Assembly: GCF_014651695.1 (NCBI RefSeq)
Contig: NZ_BMXJ01000002.1
Location: 620,001 to 684,000, forward strand
DNA from: Nocardiopsis terrae
Lineage (GTDB): Bacteria > Actinomycetota > Actinomycetes > Streptosporangiales > Streptosporangiaceae
Reading direction: 5' to 3'
DNA: 64,000 nt
In this document: in pieces, positions 27,009-35,040 of the stretch
Layout of the letters: each line of letters opens with the position of its first letter
Position numbering within the stretch: position 1 is the stretch's first letter
The notes under the pieces: generated by a model
What the model was told of the DNA's origin: nothing
Databases searched by the model: none
What the model saw: the letters and a program-made list of their open reading frames with translations, nothing else
Translations under genes and position numbers: made by a program

Positions 27009-27605
27009 ATCAGGAAGCACACGATCAGGGAAGCCGCCGTCGAGGACGTGGACGGGGCCGCGGACACACTGGCCGCTGCCTTTCGTGACTACCCCTTCAC
27101 CCGGCACACCATCTCCGCCGACGACCACCTCGCCAGGCTGCGCGAGTTCCAACGGCTCTTCCTCGCCGAGATCGGGCTGCCGCACGGCCGGGTGTGGGTG
27201 AGTGACGGACTGGACGCCGTCGCCGTCTGGTCCACCCCCGACTCCGGCGGGGCCGAGTCCGTCATGGCGGACCTGCTGCCCACACTGGTGCAGCTGGCGG
27301 GCGACCGCGCGGACGCCTACGCCTCGGCGGAGGAGGCCATGGAGCGGCACCGCCCGACCGGACCCGTCTGGTTCCTGGGAACCGTGGGGGTTCGCCCCGG
27401 GTCGCGGGGCCGCGGGCTGGGGCGCGGGGTCGTCAGTGCCGGGCTGCGCGAGGCGGACGCGGCGGGCGTGCCCTCGTTCCTGGAGACCTCGGCACCGGAG
27501 AACGTCGGACTGTACGAGTCGTTGGGCTTCCGGGCCACCGCGGAGTACGACCTGCCCGACGGCGGACCGCGCACCTGGTCCATGCTCCGGCCGGCGGGCG
27601 GCTGA
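27009..27605 (+). CDS. GNAT-family N-acetyltransferase, possibly with an ATC start codon
   Basis: A GNAT protein with the acetyl-CoA loop VGVRPGSRGRGLGRGVVSAGL and the late ETSAPENVGLYESLGFRATAEY segment. The only standard start in this frame is GTG at 27048, which would remove the first strand of the fold (RKHTIREAAVEDVDGAADTL). An ATC codon at 27009 sits 7 bases after AGGGGA exactly where a normal GNAT N-terminus would begin, and an in-frame stop at 26949 blocks longer forms. Either ATC is used, or an ATG was changed to ATC by mutation or sequencing error. Whether it modifies the polysaccharide or something else is not shown. Confidence 0.7.
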   Translation: MRKHTIREAAVEDVDGAADTLAAAFRDYPFTRHTISADDHLARLREFQRLFLAEIGLPHGRVWVSDGLDAVAVWSTPDSGGAESVMADLLPTLVQLAGDRADAYASAEEAMERHRPTGPVWFLGTVGVRPGSRGRGLGRGVVSAGLREADAAGVPSFLETSAPENVGLYESLGFRATAEYDLPDGGPRTWSMLRPAGG

Positions 27606-27629
27606 CCGGCCCGGCGGCCGAACCCGGGG

Positions 27630-28769
27630 TCAGTCCCGGGACCGGTCCCGGGTCGCGGCGTACTCCGCGAGGCGCCGGACCCGGTCCGGCAGGTGCACGT
27701 AGGGGTCCTGGCCGGCCAGTTCGAAGCCGCGCCGGGCGTAATCGTTGGCCTGGACGCGGAAGTCGCAGCCGTCGGAGACCTTGCTGTCCCAGAGCTTGAC
27801 GGCGCGCACCCGCTCGTAGCGCCGGAGGACGTCCGGGATGTCCGCGTACCACTTCAGGGTTTCGCCGGGACCGATGTCGGTGGTGCCCATCTCCCCGATC
27901 ATGACCGGTTTGTCGGGGTCGATGCCGTGTTTGGGCCCCTCCTCCTGAATCCAGTCGTAGGTCGGGGAGAGCGCGTCCTCGAAGGAGTCGACGTGGTCCC
28001 AGTTCGACATCTTGTCACAGCCGGTCATGTTGTAGGCCTCCCAGCTGATCCAGTCGACGTAGTCGTTGCCGGGCCAGAGGCCGGGGAGGCGGTCCACGTT
28101 GCCGGGCCAACCGGTCACGTTCCACACCCAGATGGCGTTGTCCGCGCCCTCGGCCCGGTACAGGTCGACGATGTGCCGCCAGGAGCGCACGAACTCCTCC
28201 GGGGTGCCCCGGTTGTTGTAGCGGTTCTTGCCGTCGGCCTCGTGGTCGAAGGTGATGAAGTAGGGCACCTCCAGCTCGGCGACGCCCCGGGCCTGGGAGC
28301 GCAGCGAGGAGTCGAACCGGCCCGCGAGGATGTCGCGGTAGGCGATGGCCGGATGCCCCGACCGGGTGAACCGGCGGGCCTCGATGTTGGTGTGCACGAA
28401 GCGGCCCTGGGCGACCAGCCTCCGCTCCCGCTCCCCCGGAACGTCGGCCTGGTCGATGCCGCGCCAGGTGTAGACGATGTCCATGTTCCGGTCGGCCGCG
28501 GACTCCAGCGACTCCACGTCGCCGCCGTAGGGGCTGGCGCCCCACCAGACCCCGCACGAGGGTTCGAGGATGTCCGAGACGGTGCAGCGGGTCTCACGCG
28601 GCGGAGGCAGGCCGAGGAACGGAGCCGTGTTCGGGCCCGGACGGCTTTCGGGAAACTGGCTCTCCGCCGGCACCGAAGCGCCGCCGGGGCTGTCTCCCGC
28701 CCCGACCAGTCCCAGGGCTAGTAGCACCGAGATCGCCACCGCCGTACCTCGTACCGGTCCGCTACCCAC
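27630..28769 (-). CDS. Secreted GH26-like glycoside hydrolase
   Basis: A 379-residue exported hydrolase. The N-terminus is a signal peptide (GSGPVRGTAVAISVLLALGLVGAG) followed by a short Pro/Ser linker. The catalytic domain resembles family 26 beta-mannanase/glucanase-like proteins: the acid/base Glu is expected in FITFDHEADG (E177) and the nucleophile in VMIGEMGTTD (E293), with NAIWVWNVTGWPG, DYVDWISWEAYN and VRAVKLWDS along the barrel. GTG 28769 is preferred because AGGGGG stands 9 bases upstream; a TTG at 28775 is possible. As the last gene of the minus arm it may trim or release the exopolysaccharide. Confidence 0.75.
   Translation of the reverse strand: MGSGPVRGTAVAISVLLALGLVGAGDSPGGASVPAESQFPESRPGPNTAPFLGLPPPRETRCTVSDILEPSCGVWWGASPYGGDVESLESAADRNMDIVYTWRGIDQADVPGERERRLVAQGRFVHTNIEARRFTRSGHPAIAYRDILAGRFDSSLRSQARGVAELEVPYFITFDHEADGKNRYNNRGTPEEFVRSWRHIVDLYRAEGADNAIWVWNVTGWPGNVDRLPGLWPGNDYVDWISWEAYNMTGCDKMSNWDHVDSFEDALSPTYDWIQEEGPKHGIDPDKPVMIGEMGTTDIGPGETLKWYADIPDVLRRYERVRAVKLWDSKVSDGCDFRVQANDYARRGFELAGQDPYVHLPDRVRRLAEYAATRDRSRD
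27635..27652. terminator. Palindrome at the junction of the two convergent arms
   Basis: CCCGGGACCGGTCCCGGG is an 18-base perfect palindrome that lies in the last codons of the GH26-like gene and 30 bases after the GNAT stop. It could end plus-strand transcripts, but has only a very small loop. Confidence 0.4.
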
Positions 28770-28818
28770 GGCCAATCGCCCCCTAGGTCATCAGAATACG
28801 ACACAGAGTGTTCACATG

Positions 28819-28833
28819 ATGACCATACGTCAT
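28819..28833. promoter_or_regulatory. Small dyad between the second sulfotransferase and the GH26-like gene
   Basis: ATGAC-CATAC-GTCAT lies in the only AT-richer patch of this 104-base gap, about 50 bases before the hydrolase start on the minus strand. It could be an operator giving the hydrolase separate control. Confidence 0.3.
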
Positions 28834-28873
28834 GTTTCGCACGCGCAACACCCCCTGGTTCGCCTAGCGGACA

Positions 28874-29800
28874 TCAGTACCCATAGCGACCGCGTGTCGG
28901 GGTGGTCACCGCGGTGACCAGGCGCCGACGCCACGGAGCGAGCCCCTCCCGCCAGCCGTGGTCCGCGCGGACGCCGACCGGACCGGACCGGAAACGCATC
29001 GGGTTGCCGGAGACCGCGTGCCCCCCGGACAGCTCCACACCGCCCTCACCCAGGACGAGCGGATCCCCCGTGTGGCCCGCGAAGTCGGCGATACGGCCGA
29101 ACTCGTCCTCCGGCGCGGCCACGAAGTCCTCGTAACGCACCCGCAGGGTCGGGGTCCCCCGCCGGGCCAGCGCGTCCAGCGAGGAGTTCTGGGTCATCCA
29201 CTGCACCGCCGAACGACCGGCCGAGTACCGCGCCATCTCCGGCTCGCTACTGCCCGGAGCGGCGTCCGGGCGCACCACCCGCTTGCCCCAGGAGTGCGCC
29301 ACCGCCCGGGGGTCGCGCACCACGTGCAGGAGGCGCATCCGGGCTCCGTACCGCTGGCGCAGGCAGGCCGCCAGCGAGGCGTGCTTGCTCGCGTCCACGA
29401 TCACCCGAGCACCGCTGACCTGCGCGACCGCCGAGTAGAGGCGGTGGTAGAACTCGGTGTAACGCTCACTGCGCAGCGCGAGGGGGCCCTCCCCCGTCGG
29501 CCCGTTGAGCAGGCCCGGCAGGAAACGGGTGCGGTCGACGCTGTCCTTGAGGCGCAGCACCCGCTGGACGTCCAGGCGGTCCCAGCCGCCGAACGCCCTC
29601 CTGCCCACGTCGCTCCAGAAACCGCAGTCCGCGAAGGCCAGGCCGCAGCCGCAGCGCTCGTTCTCCACCAGCCCCCTGCGCCACAGGTGCACGATCTCAC
29701 CGACGGAGCAGAATCCGGGCAGCTCACCGAGGAGGCGTTCGATCAGGGTGGAGCCGGAGCGGCCCATCCCACCGACGAACACCAGACGATATCCATCCAC
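28874..29800 (-). CDS. Sulfotransferase family protein
   Basis: A 308-residue PAPS-dependent sulfotransferase. The 5'-phosphosulfate loop is FVGGMGRSGSTLIERLLGEL at residues 8-27, and the 3'-phosphate motif is LHVVRDPRAVAHSWGKRV near 178. A Cys-rich insert (NERCGCGLAFADCGF, residues 48-62) is typical of one bacterial Sulfotransfer_3 subgroup. It is not close to the enzyme at 22427, so two different positions on the polymer, or a polymer and a lipid, may be sulfated. Starts with GTG 29800 after GGGGAA. AT-rich bases upstream (TAATAA region, 29807-29830) could hold a promoter. It follows cysN by 130 bases. Confidence 0.85.
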   Translation of the reverse strand: MDGYRLVFVGGMGRSGSTLIERLLGELPGFCSVGEIVHLWRRGLVENERCGCGLAFADCGFWSDVGRRAFGGWDRLDVQRVLRLKDSVDRTRFLPGLLNGPTGEGPLALRSERYTEFYHRLYSAVAQVSGARVIVDASKHASLAACLRQRYGARMRLLHVVRDPRAVAHSWGKRVVRPDAAPGSSEPEMARYSAGRSAVQWMTQNSSLDALARRGTPTLRVRYEDFVAAPEDEFGRIADFAGHTGDPLVLGEGGVELSGGHAVSGNPMRFRSGPVGVRADHGWREGLAPWRRRLVTAVTTPTRGRYGY

Positions 29801-29930
29801 TTCCCCAGGTTATTACTTTGGGTCAGTTGATTTTGCCGGAACGTGACGATAGCTCGGCCCTTTCCCGGTGACACGAAGCCGGGCCGCCGGAAGCGGCCCC
29901 GCTCGGATCGGGCTGTTCTCCCAGCACGCG

Positions 29931-31199
29931 CTACTCGGCCTTGACGACCATTCCCGCGCCCACCGTGGTGTTGGTGGCCTCGTCGATGAGGATGAACCCG
30001 CCGGTCTGCCGGTTCTTCGCGTACTCGTCGACGAACAGGGGCTGGGCGGAGCGCAGCCGCACCCGGCCGATCTCGTTCAGGGCGAGGTGGTCGGCGGACT
30101 CGTCACGGTGCAGCGAGTTGACGTCCAACCGGTAGCGCAGGTCCTTGACCATCACCTTCGCGGTACGGGTCGTGTGCTTGACGATGAGCTTGGAGCGCGG
30201 CGTGAGCTTGCGGGAGTCCGTCATCCAGCAGACCATCGCCTCGATGTCCTGGGAGACCACCGGGGTGTTGTTGGGACGGCAGATCATGTCGCCCCGGGAG
30301 ATGTCGATGTCGTCCTCCAGCAGCAGGCTGACCGACATCGGCGAGAACGCCTCCGCGACCTCCCCGTCCGCGGTGAGGATCTTCGTGATCCGCGTGGACA
30401 GCCCCGAGGGCAGGTGGGTGACCTCGTCCCCCGGCTTGAGGACGCCGCCCGCGAGCTGGCCCGCGTAGCCGCGGTAGTCGTGCAGCTCGGGGTCGTCCGA
30501 CTTGTGCGGACGGACCACGTACTGCACCGGGAAGCGCGCGTCGATCAGGTTGCGGTCCGAGGCGATGTGCACGTTCTCCAGGTGGTGCAGCAGCGAGCAG
30601 CCCGTGTACCAGGGCATGTTCTCGGACCGGCTCACCACGTTGTCGCCGTGCAGCGCGGAGATCGGCACGAAGGTGAGGTCGCGCGCGTCCAGCTTGGCGG
30701 CGAACTCGCTGAACTCGGCCTTGATCTCCTCGAAGCGGTCCTGGGAGTAGTCGACCAGGTCCATCTTGTTCACCGCGAGCACCAGGTGCGGCACCTGCAG
30801 CAGGGTCGCGAGGAAGGCGTGGCGGCGGCTCTGCTCCTGGAGGCCCTTGCGGGCGTCCACCAGGATGATCGCCAGGTCGGAGGTGGAGGCGCCGGTGACC
30901 ATGTTCCGGGTGTACTGGATGTGCCCGGGGGTGTCGGCGATGATGAAGGTGCGCTTGGGCGTGGCGAAGTAGCGGTACGCCACGTCGATGGTGATGCCCT
31001 GCTCGCGCTCGGCGCGGAGCCCGTCGGTGAGCAGCGCCAGGTTGGTCTGCTCCTCGCCGCGCGCGACGCTGGTGCGCTCCACGGCGTCGAGCTGGTCCTC
31101 GAAGATGGACTTGGAGTCGTACAGCAGGCGGCCGATCAGGGTGCTCTTACCGTCGTCCACGGAACCCGCCGTGGCGAACCGCAGGATGTCGTTGCTCAT
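29931..31199 (-). CDS. cysN: Sulfate adenylyltransferase large subunit (GTPase)
   Basis: With CysD it makes adenosine 5'-phosphosulfate from ATP and sulfate, driven by GTP hydrolysis. The 422-residue protein is an EF-Tu-like GTPase: AGSVDDGKST at residues 11-20, REQGITIDVAYRYF, the DTPGH motif, VNKMD and SALHGDN, followed by two beta-barrel domains. No APS-kinase (CysC) domain is fused to the C-terminus, and no separate cysC is present, so PAPS for the sulfotransferases needs an APS kinase from elsewhere. It lies downstream of cysD, after an unusually long 176-base gap. Length is normal for a stand-alone CysN. Confidence 0.95.
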   Translation of the reverse strand: MSNDILRFATAGSVDDGKSTLIGRLLYDSKSIFEDQLDAVERTSVARGEEQTNLALLTDGLRAEREQGITIDVAYRYFATPKRTFIIADTPGHIQYTRNMVTGASTSDLAIILVDARKGLQEQSRRHAFLATLLQVPHLVLAVNKMDLVDYSQDRFEEIKAEFSEFAAKLDARDLTFVPISALHGDNVVSRSENMPWYTGCSLLHHLENVHIASDRNLIDARFPVQYVVRPHKSDDPELHDYRGYAGQLAGGVLKPGDEVTHLPSGLSTRITKILTADGEVAEAFSPMSVSLLLEDDIDISRGDMICRPNNTPVVSQDIEAMVCWMTDSRKLTPRSKLIVKHTTRTAKVMVKDLRYRLDVNSLHRDESADHLALNEIGRVRLRSAQPLFVDEYAKNRQTGGFILIDEATNTTVGAGMVVKAE

Positions 31200-31287
31200 G
31201 TTGCCTGGTCCAATGTGCGAAGGGTGGGGCGGTTCAACAACCGGGAGTGCGAGGTGCGCCGGTCAGGGCGCGGGGCCGAAGCGGGAC

Positions 31288-31318
31288 AGGAACCCCGGGG
31301 GGTGTTCTTTGGGTTCCT
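31288..31318 (-). promoter_or_regulatory. Inverted repeat between cysD and cysN
   Basis: AGGAACCC (31288-31295) and GGGTTCCT (31311-31318) form a perfect 8-bp stem in the 176-base gap, with a 15-base loop that contains a run of six identical C/G bases. It could be an attenuator, a processing site or an operator that sets different cysD and cysN levels. Nothing else is seen in the gap. Confidence 0.35.
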
Positions 31319-31375
31319 CCTATGAGGCGCCCGGACACGGGCCGAAGCGCCAGCGGAGGCCCAAAGCAAACACGG

Positions 31376-32308
31376 TCAGAAGTAGCCCTCGCGCTTGCGG
31401 TCCTCCATCGCGGCCTCGCTGGCCCGGTCGTCGGCGCGGGTCTGGCCGCGCTCGGTGACCCTGGTCGCGGCGATCTCCGTGATGATGTCGTCCAGCTCCA
31501 CGGCCGTGGACTTGACCGCTCCGGTGCAGGTCAGGTCGCCGACGGTGCGGTAGCGAACGGTCTCGGTGAAGGGCACCTCGGTGGCGTCGCGCTGGATGAG
31601 CGGTGAGTCCGCGAGCAGGATGCCGTCGCGCTCGAACACGCTCCGCTCGTGGGCGAAGTAGATCGAGGGCAGTTCCAGGCGCTCGCGCTGGATGTAGCCC
31701 CACACGTCGAGCTCGGTCCAGTTGGAGATGGGGAAGACACGGATGTGCTCGCCCCGGTTGATCCGGGTGTTGAACACGCTCCACAGTTCGGGGCGCTGGT
31801 TCTTGGGGTCCCACTGGCCGAACTCGTCCCGGAAGGAGAAGACCCGCTCCTTGGCCCGGGCCTTCTCCTCGTCCCGGCGGGCGCCCCCGAAGGCGGCGTC
31901 GAAGCCGTTGTCCTCGATGGCCTCCAGCAGAGCCGAGGTCTGGAGGCGGTTGCGGCTGGCCCAGCGGCCGGTGAGCTCGGTGACCTTGCCCGAGTCGATC
32001 TGCTCCTGGACCGAGGCGACGACCAGGCGCACCCCGGCCTGGGCCACCCTGCGGTCCCGGAACTCGATGACCTCTTCGAAGTTGTGGCCGGTGTCGACGT
32101 GCATGACGGGGAACGGGATCGGCCCGGGCCAGAAGGCCTTCTCCGCCAGCCGCAGCATGACGATGGAGTCCTTGCCGCCGGAGAAGAGCAGCACGGGGCG
32201 CTCGAACTCCGCCGCCACCTCGCGCATGATGAAGATCGCCTCGGCCTCAAGGACGTCCAGCTGGGAGAGCTGGTAACGCCCGAGCGCCTGCTGACTCGCC
32301 TGACCCAT
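31376..32308 (-). CDS. cysD: Sulfate adenylyltransferase small subunit
   Basis: The 310-residue PP-loop subunit that adenylates sulfate. The pyrophosphatase loop LLFSGGKDSIVML lies at residues 40-52, followed by PVMHVDTGHNFEEVIEFRD, and the C-terminus ends with the typical ...DRKREGYF. The ATG at 32308 is chosen because AAGGCGGA stands 5 bases upstream and the family starts near the LSQLDVLEAEAI block. It lies 59 bases after cysQ and before cysN on the same strand. Placement inside a polysaccharide cluster rather than with assimilatory sulfate-reduction genes (no cysH or cysI nearby) suggests use for sulfation. Confidence 0.95.
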   Translation of the reverse strand: MGQASQQALGRYQLSQLDVLEAEAIFIMREVAAEFERPVLLFSGGKDSIVMLRLAEKAFWPGPIPFPVMHVDTGHNFEEVIEFRDRRVAQAGVRLVVASVQEQIDSGKVTELTGRWASRNRLQTSALLEAIEDNGFDAAFGGARRDEEKARAKERVFSFRDEFGQWDPKNQRPELWSVFNTRINRGEHIRVFPISNWTELDVWGYIQRERLELPSIYFAHERSVFERDGILLADSPLIQRDATEVPFTETVRYRTVGDLTCTGAVKSTAVELDDIITEIAATRVTERGQTRADDRASEAAMEDRKREGYF

Positions 32309-32367
32309 GGAATCCGCCTTAGAAGTACCGACACACACGGCCGGTTCCACCGCGGAGGGTCTTCGGT

Positions 32368-33159
32368 TCAGCCCCCCGCGTGCGGACCGGCGCTGTCAAG
32401 GTCCGCGCCGTCGCGGATGCTTGCCAACAACATACCCGACAATTCCGATCGACATACAAGGATATCCGGGAGTAGCGGATCGGCTACGTTGTAGCGCAGC
32501 TCCGAGCCGTCGATCCGGGAGGTGTGCAGACCCGAGGCGCGCGCGACCGCCACCGGGGCGGCACTGTCCCACTCGTACTGGCCGCCCGCGTGCACGTAGA
32601 TGTCGGCGATCCCGAGCAGTACGGCGCAGATCTTCGCGCCGGCCGACCCCATCGGGACCACCTCGGCGCCGAGTTGGGTGGCCATCCGCTGCACGAACGC
32701 GGGCGGCCGGGTCCGGCTGGCGGTGATGCGCAGCCGCTGGCCCTCCGGGCGCTCCTCCGGCAGCCACGGCGGGTCGACCGTGGACAGGCAGCTGCCCTGG
32801 GCGGGCAGGGCCACCGCACCGGCGACCAGTTCGCCGTTCTCCCAGAGCGCCACGTGCACCGCCCAGTCGGTGCGGCCGGGCTCGGAGAACTCGCGGGTCC
32901 CGTCGAGCGGGTCGATGATCCACACCCGCCTCGCCTTCAACCGGGCCAGGTCGTCGGAGCCCTCCTCGGAGAGCACCGCGTCGCTGGGCCGCAGCCGCCC
33001 GAGCGCGGAGAAGAGGAACTCGTGCGAGGTGCGGTCACCCAGGGTGCGCAGAACCTCGGGCTCGTCGAAGCCGTGGCGGGCGCGCAGGCGCAGCAGCAGC
33101 TGTCCGGCCTCGCTCGCCAGGTCTCGGGCCACCTCATGATCGTTTCGGATGCTCTTCAC
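32368..33159 (-). CDS. cysQ: 3'-phosphoadenosine 5'-phosphate phosphatase (CysQ family)
   Basis: A 263-residue member of the inositol monophosphatase superfamily. The metal/phosphate motif VWIIDPLDGTREF is at residues 79-91 and a second Asp lies in YEWDSAAPVAVARASG near 207. CysQ hydrolyses the PAP left by each sulfotransferase reaction, relieving product inhibition. The GTG start is only four bases after the stop of the initiating sugar transferase, so the two are transcribed and probably translated together. This physical link of glycan priming with PAP removal is strong support for polymer sulfation. Confidence 0.88.
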   Translation of the reverse strand: MKSIRNDHEVARDLASEAGQLLLRLRARHGFDEPEVLRTLGDRTSHEFLFSALGRLRPSDAVLSEEGSDDLARLKARRVWIIDPLDGTREFSEPGRTDWAVHVALWENGELVAGAVALPAQGSCLSTVDPPWLPEERPEGQRLRITASRTRPPAFVQRMATQLGAEVVPMGSAGAKICAVLLGIADIYVHAGGQYEWDSAAPVAVARASGLHTSRIDGSELRYNVADPLLPDILVCRSELSGMLLASIRDGADLDSAGPHAGG

Positions 33160-33162
33160 CGG

Positions 33163-34707
33163 CTAGTATGCTCCCGCCCCACGGATCACCGCTGACCACG
33201 TCTTCCACAGGATCTGGATGTCCAACGTCAGCGACCAGTTTTCCACGTACCGCAGATCCAGGCGGACCGATTCCTCCCAGGAAAGGTCGGATCGGCCGCT
33301 GACCTGCCAAAGGCCCGTCATTCCCGGTTGGACCACCAGCCGTCGTCGGACGTCGTGCCCGTACTGGGCGACCTCCTCCGGCAGCGGGGGCCTGGGTCCG
33401 ACGAGCGACATCTCCCCGCGTACCACGTTGACGAGCTGGGGAAGCTCGTCGAGCGAGTAACGGCGCAGCCACGCCCCGACGGGCGTGACCCTGGGGTCCC
33501 GACGCATCTTGAACAGCACACCGTCGTGCTCGTTGTGGGACTGGAGAACCGTTTTCAGGGTCTCCGCCCCGACCACCATCGTACGGAACTTGTACACGGT
33601 GAACTCGATCCCACCCCGTCCTACGCGTGTCTGCCTGAAAAGGGCGGGTCCGCCCTCGGCGCGGATGAGCGCGCACAGCACGAGGAAGAGGGGCGAGAGC
33701 AGGATCAGGGCGAGCGCCGCGGCGCAGCGGTCGAAGGCCCCCTTGACCAGGCGGCGCGCACCCACGAGTTCGGGGTGTTCCACGTGCAGGAGGGGCAGGC
33801 CCGCCACCGGGCGGATCGTGGTGCGCGGACCGGCCACCTCCATGAGGGCGGAGGCGACGGTCAGGTCGGTGCCGGTCTTCTCCAGCCGCCAGGCCAGGCG
33901 GCGCAGTTCCACGCCGTCCATCTCCGGACAGGCCAGGACCGCGACGGTGTCCGCCCCGGTCAGGGCGGCGACGTCGGCGGCGTCGGCGAAGGTGCCCAGC
34001 ACCGGGCAGCCCTCCACCTCGGCCCTCGGGGCCTCGCGCTCGGGCAGGCACACGCCCACCACCCGCATGCCGTGGTGGCTCTCGTCGCGGAACCGGCGGA
34101 TGAGGTCGCTGGCGGCCACCCCGTGGCCGACGACCACGACCCCGCTCATGCACGCCCCGAACCGGCGGCGCCGGTGCAGCGCCTTGCGGCGCGCGTAGCG
34201 CAGGCCGAGGCTGAGCAGGACGATCAGGGGTAGCGCGACCAGCACGTACCCGCGGGCGAGGTCGAACTTGACGGCGTAGGCGCCGATCGCGACGGTCGCG
34301 GCCAGAACCGCCCCGGAGACCGCGACCCTGCGGTACTCCTCGGTTCCGATCCCGAGGAAACGCCGCTCGTAGCCGCCGCCCAGCCGGACGAAGGCGACCC
34401 AGACCGGGGGCAGGATCAGGGAGAGGAGGAGGTAGGGGACGGTGGTGTCCGCCAGCAGGGAGCCGTGGAAGCGGACCCCGGTTCCGGCGAGGGCCGCGGC
34501 GAACGCGGCTGCCAGGTCGAGGACGACCAGCCCGATGACGTAGGGGCGGAGCCAGGTTTCGGACCTCGGACCGGTGTTCGGCTCGCCCTGCCGCGGGGCG
34601 GGCGCGAACGGCCTCGCCTCCCGGTGCGGACGCCGCGGCTCCGGCCGCTTCTTCTGCTGTGCGGAGGGCTTCCCCTGGATGGTGTCCACCCCGCTGGTTG
34701 TGACCAC
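33163..34707 (-). CDS. Initiating polyprenyl-phosphate hexose-1-phosphate transferase (WbaP/CpsE type)
   Basis: A 514-residue membrane enzyme that starts the repeat unit by moving a sugar-1-phosphate from UDP-sugar to undecaprenyl phosphate. A basic N-terminus is followed by four to five helices, a Rossmann-like CoA_binding_3 domain (VVVVGHGVAASDLIRRF), another helix (ALALILLSPLFLVLCALI), and the Bac_transf catalytic domain with VYKFRTMVVGAE, LRRYSLDELPQLVNVVRGEM, SLVGPRPPLPEEV and GMTGLWQVSGRSDLSWEESV. GTG 34707 is favoured because GGGGGA lies just before it; GTG 34740 lacks a ribosome site. It heads the minus arm. Confidence 0.92.
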   Translation of the reverse strand: MVTTSGVDTIQGKPSAQQKKRPEPRRPHREARPFAPAPRQGEPNTGPRSETWLRPYVIGLVVLDLAAAFAAALAGTGVRFHGSLLADTTVPYLLLSLILPPVWVAFVRLGGGYERRFLGIGTEEYRRVAVSGAVLAATVAIGAYAVKFDLARGYVLVALPLIVLLSLGLRYARRKALHRRRRFGACMSGVVVVGHGVAASDLIRRFRDESHHGMRVVGVCLPEREAPRAEVEGCPVLGTFADAADVAALTGADTVAVLACPEMDGVELRRLAWRLEKTGTDLTVASALMEVAGPRTTIRPVAGLPLLHVEHPELVGARRLVKGAFDRCAAALALILLSPLFLVLCALIRAEGGPALFRQTRVGRGGIEFTVYKFRTMVVGAETLKTVLQSHNEHDGVLFKMRRDPRVTPVGAWLRRYSLDELPQLVNVVRGEMSLVGPRPPLPEEVAQYGHDVRRRLVVQPGMTGLWQVSGRSDLSWEESVRLDLRYVENWSLTLDIQILWKTWSAVIRGAGAY

Positions 34708-35040
34708 GTGTCCCCCAAGACCGCGTACGGATTCAAGCACTCACTAGGAGTAACCGCCCCTGGCGCCACGGGACTCACGCGGAGGATGTGAGCGGGGCGT
34801 GTCGTCGGGCGCAGAACGCGTACTGCCACCCCGAACAGTAACCAAAAGTAGTGGAAAAGTCGCTCGGAGTTGCGGCCTGTTGGGGAAGAAGTCCCGGTCC
34901 CACCGAGAATGTGTCTGTTCTGAGACCGGCGGGGCCCTCCTCAAGGGACAGGCACCCGCCGAGAACTTCCAGGACCGAAACCCTGTGCGGAACGTGACCC
35001 GCCGGGAGAGCCCTCCGGGCGGGCCGGGTCCGAACCGGGG
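34708..35040. other. Gene-free region ahead of the minus arm of the polysaccharide locus
   Basis: No gene is seen in these 333 bases. An AT-rich patch near 34848-34866 (AACCAAAAGTAGTGGAAAAG) stands out and, on the minus strand, could be the promoter of the sugar transferase-cysQ-cysDN operon. The right end carries the pth terminator. Confidence 0.4.
34998..35023. terminator. Probable terminator after pth
   Basis: CCCGCC (34998-35003) pairs with GGCGGG (35018-35023), with further GGA/TCC pairing inside, 18 bases beyond the pth stop on the minus strand. Confidence 0.6.
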
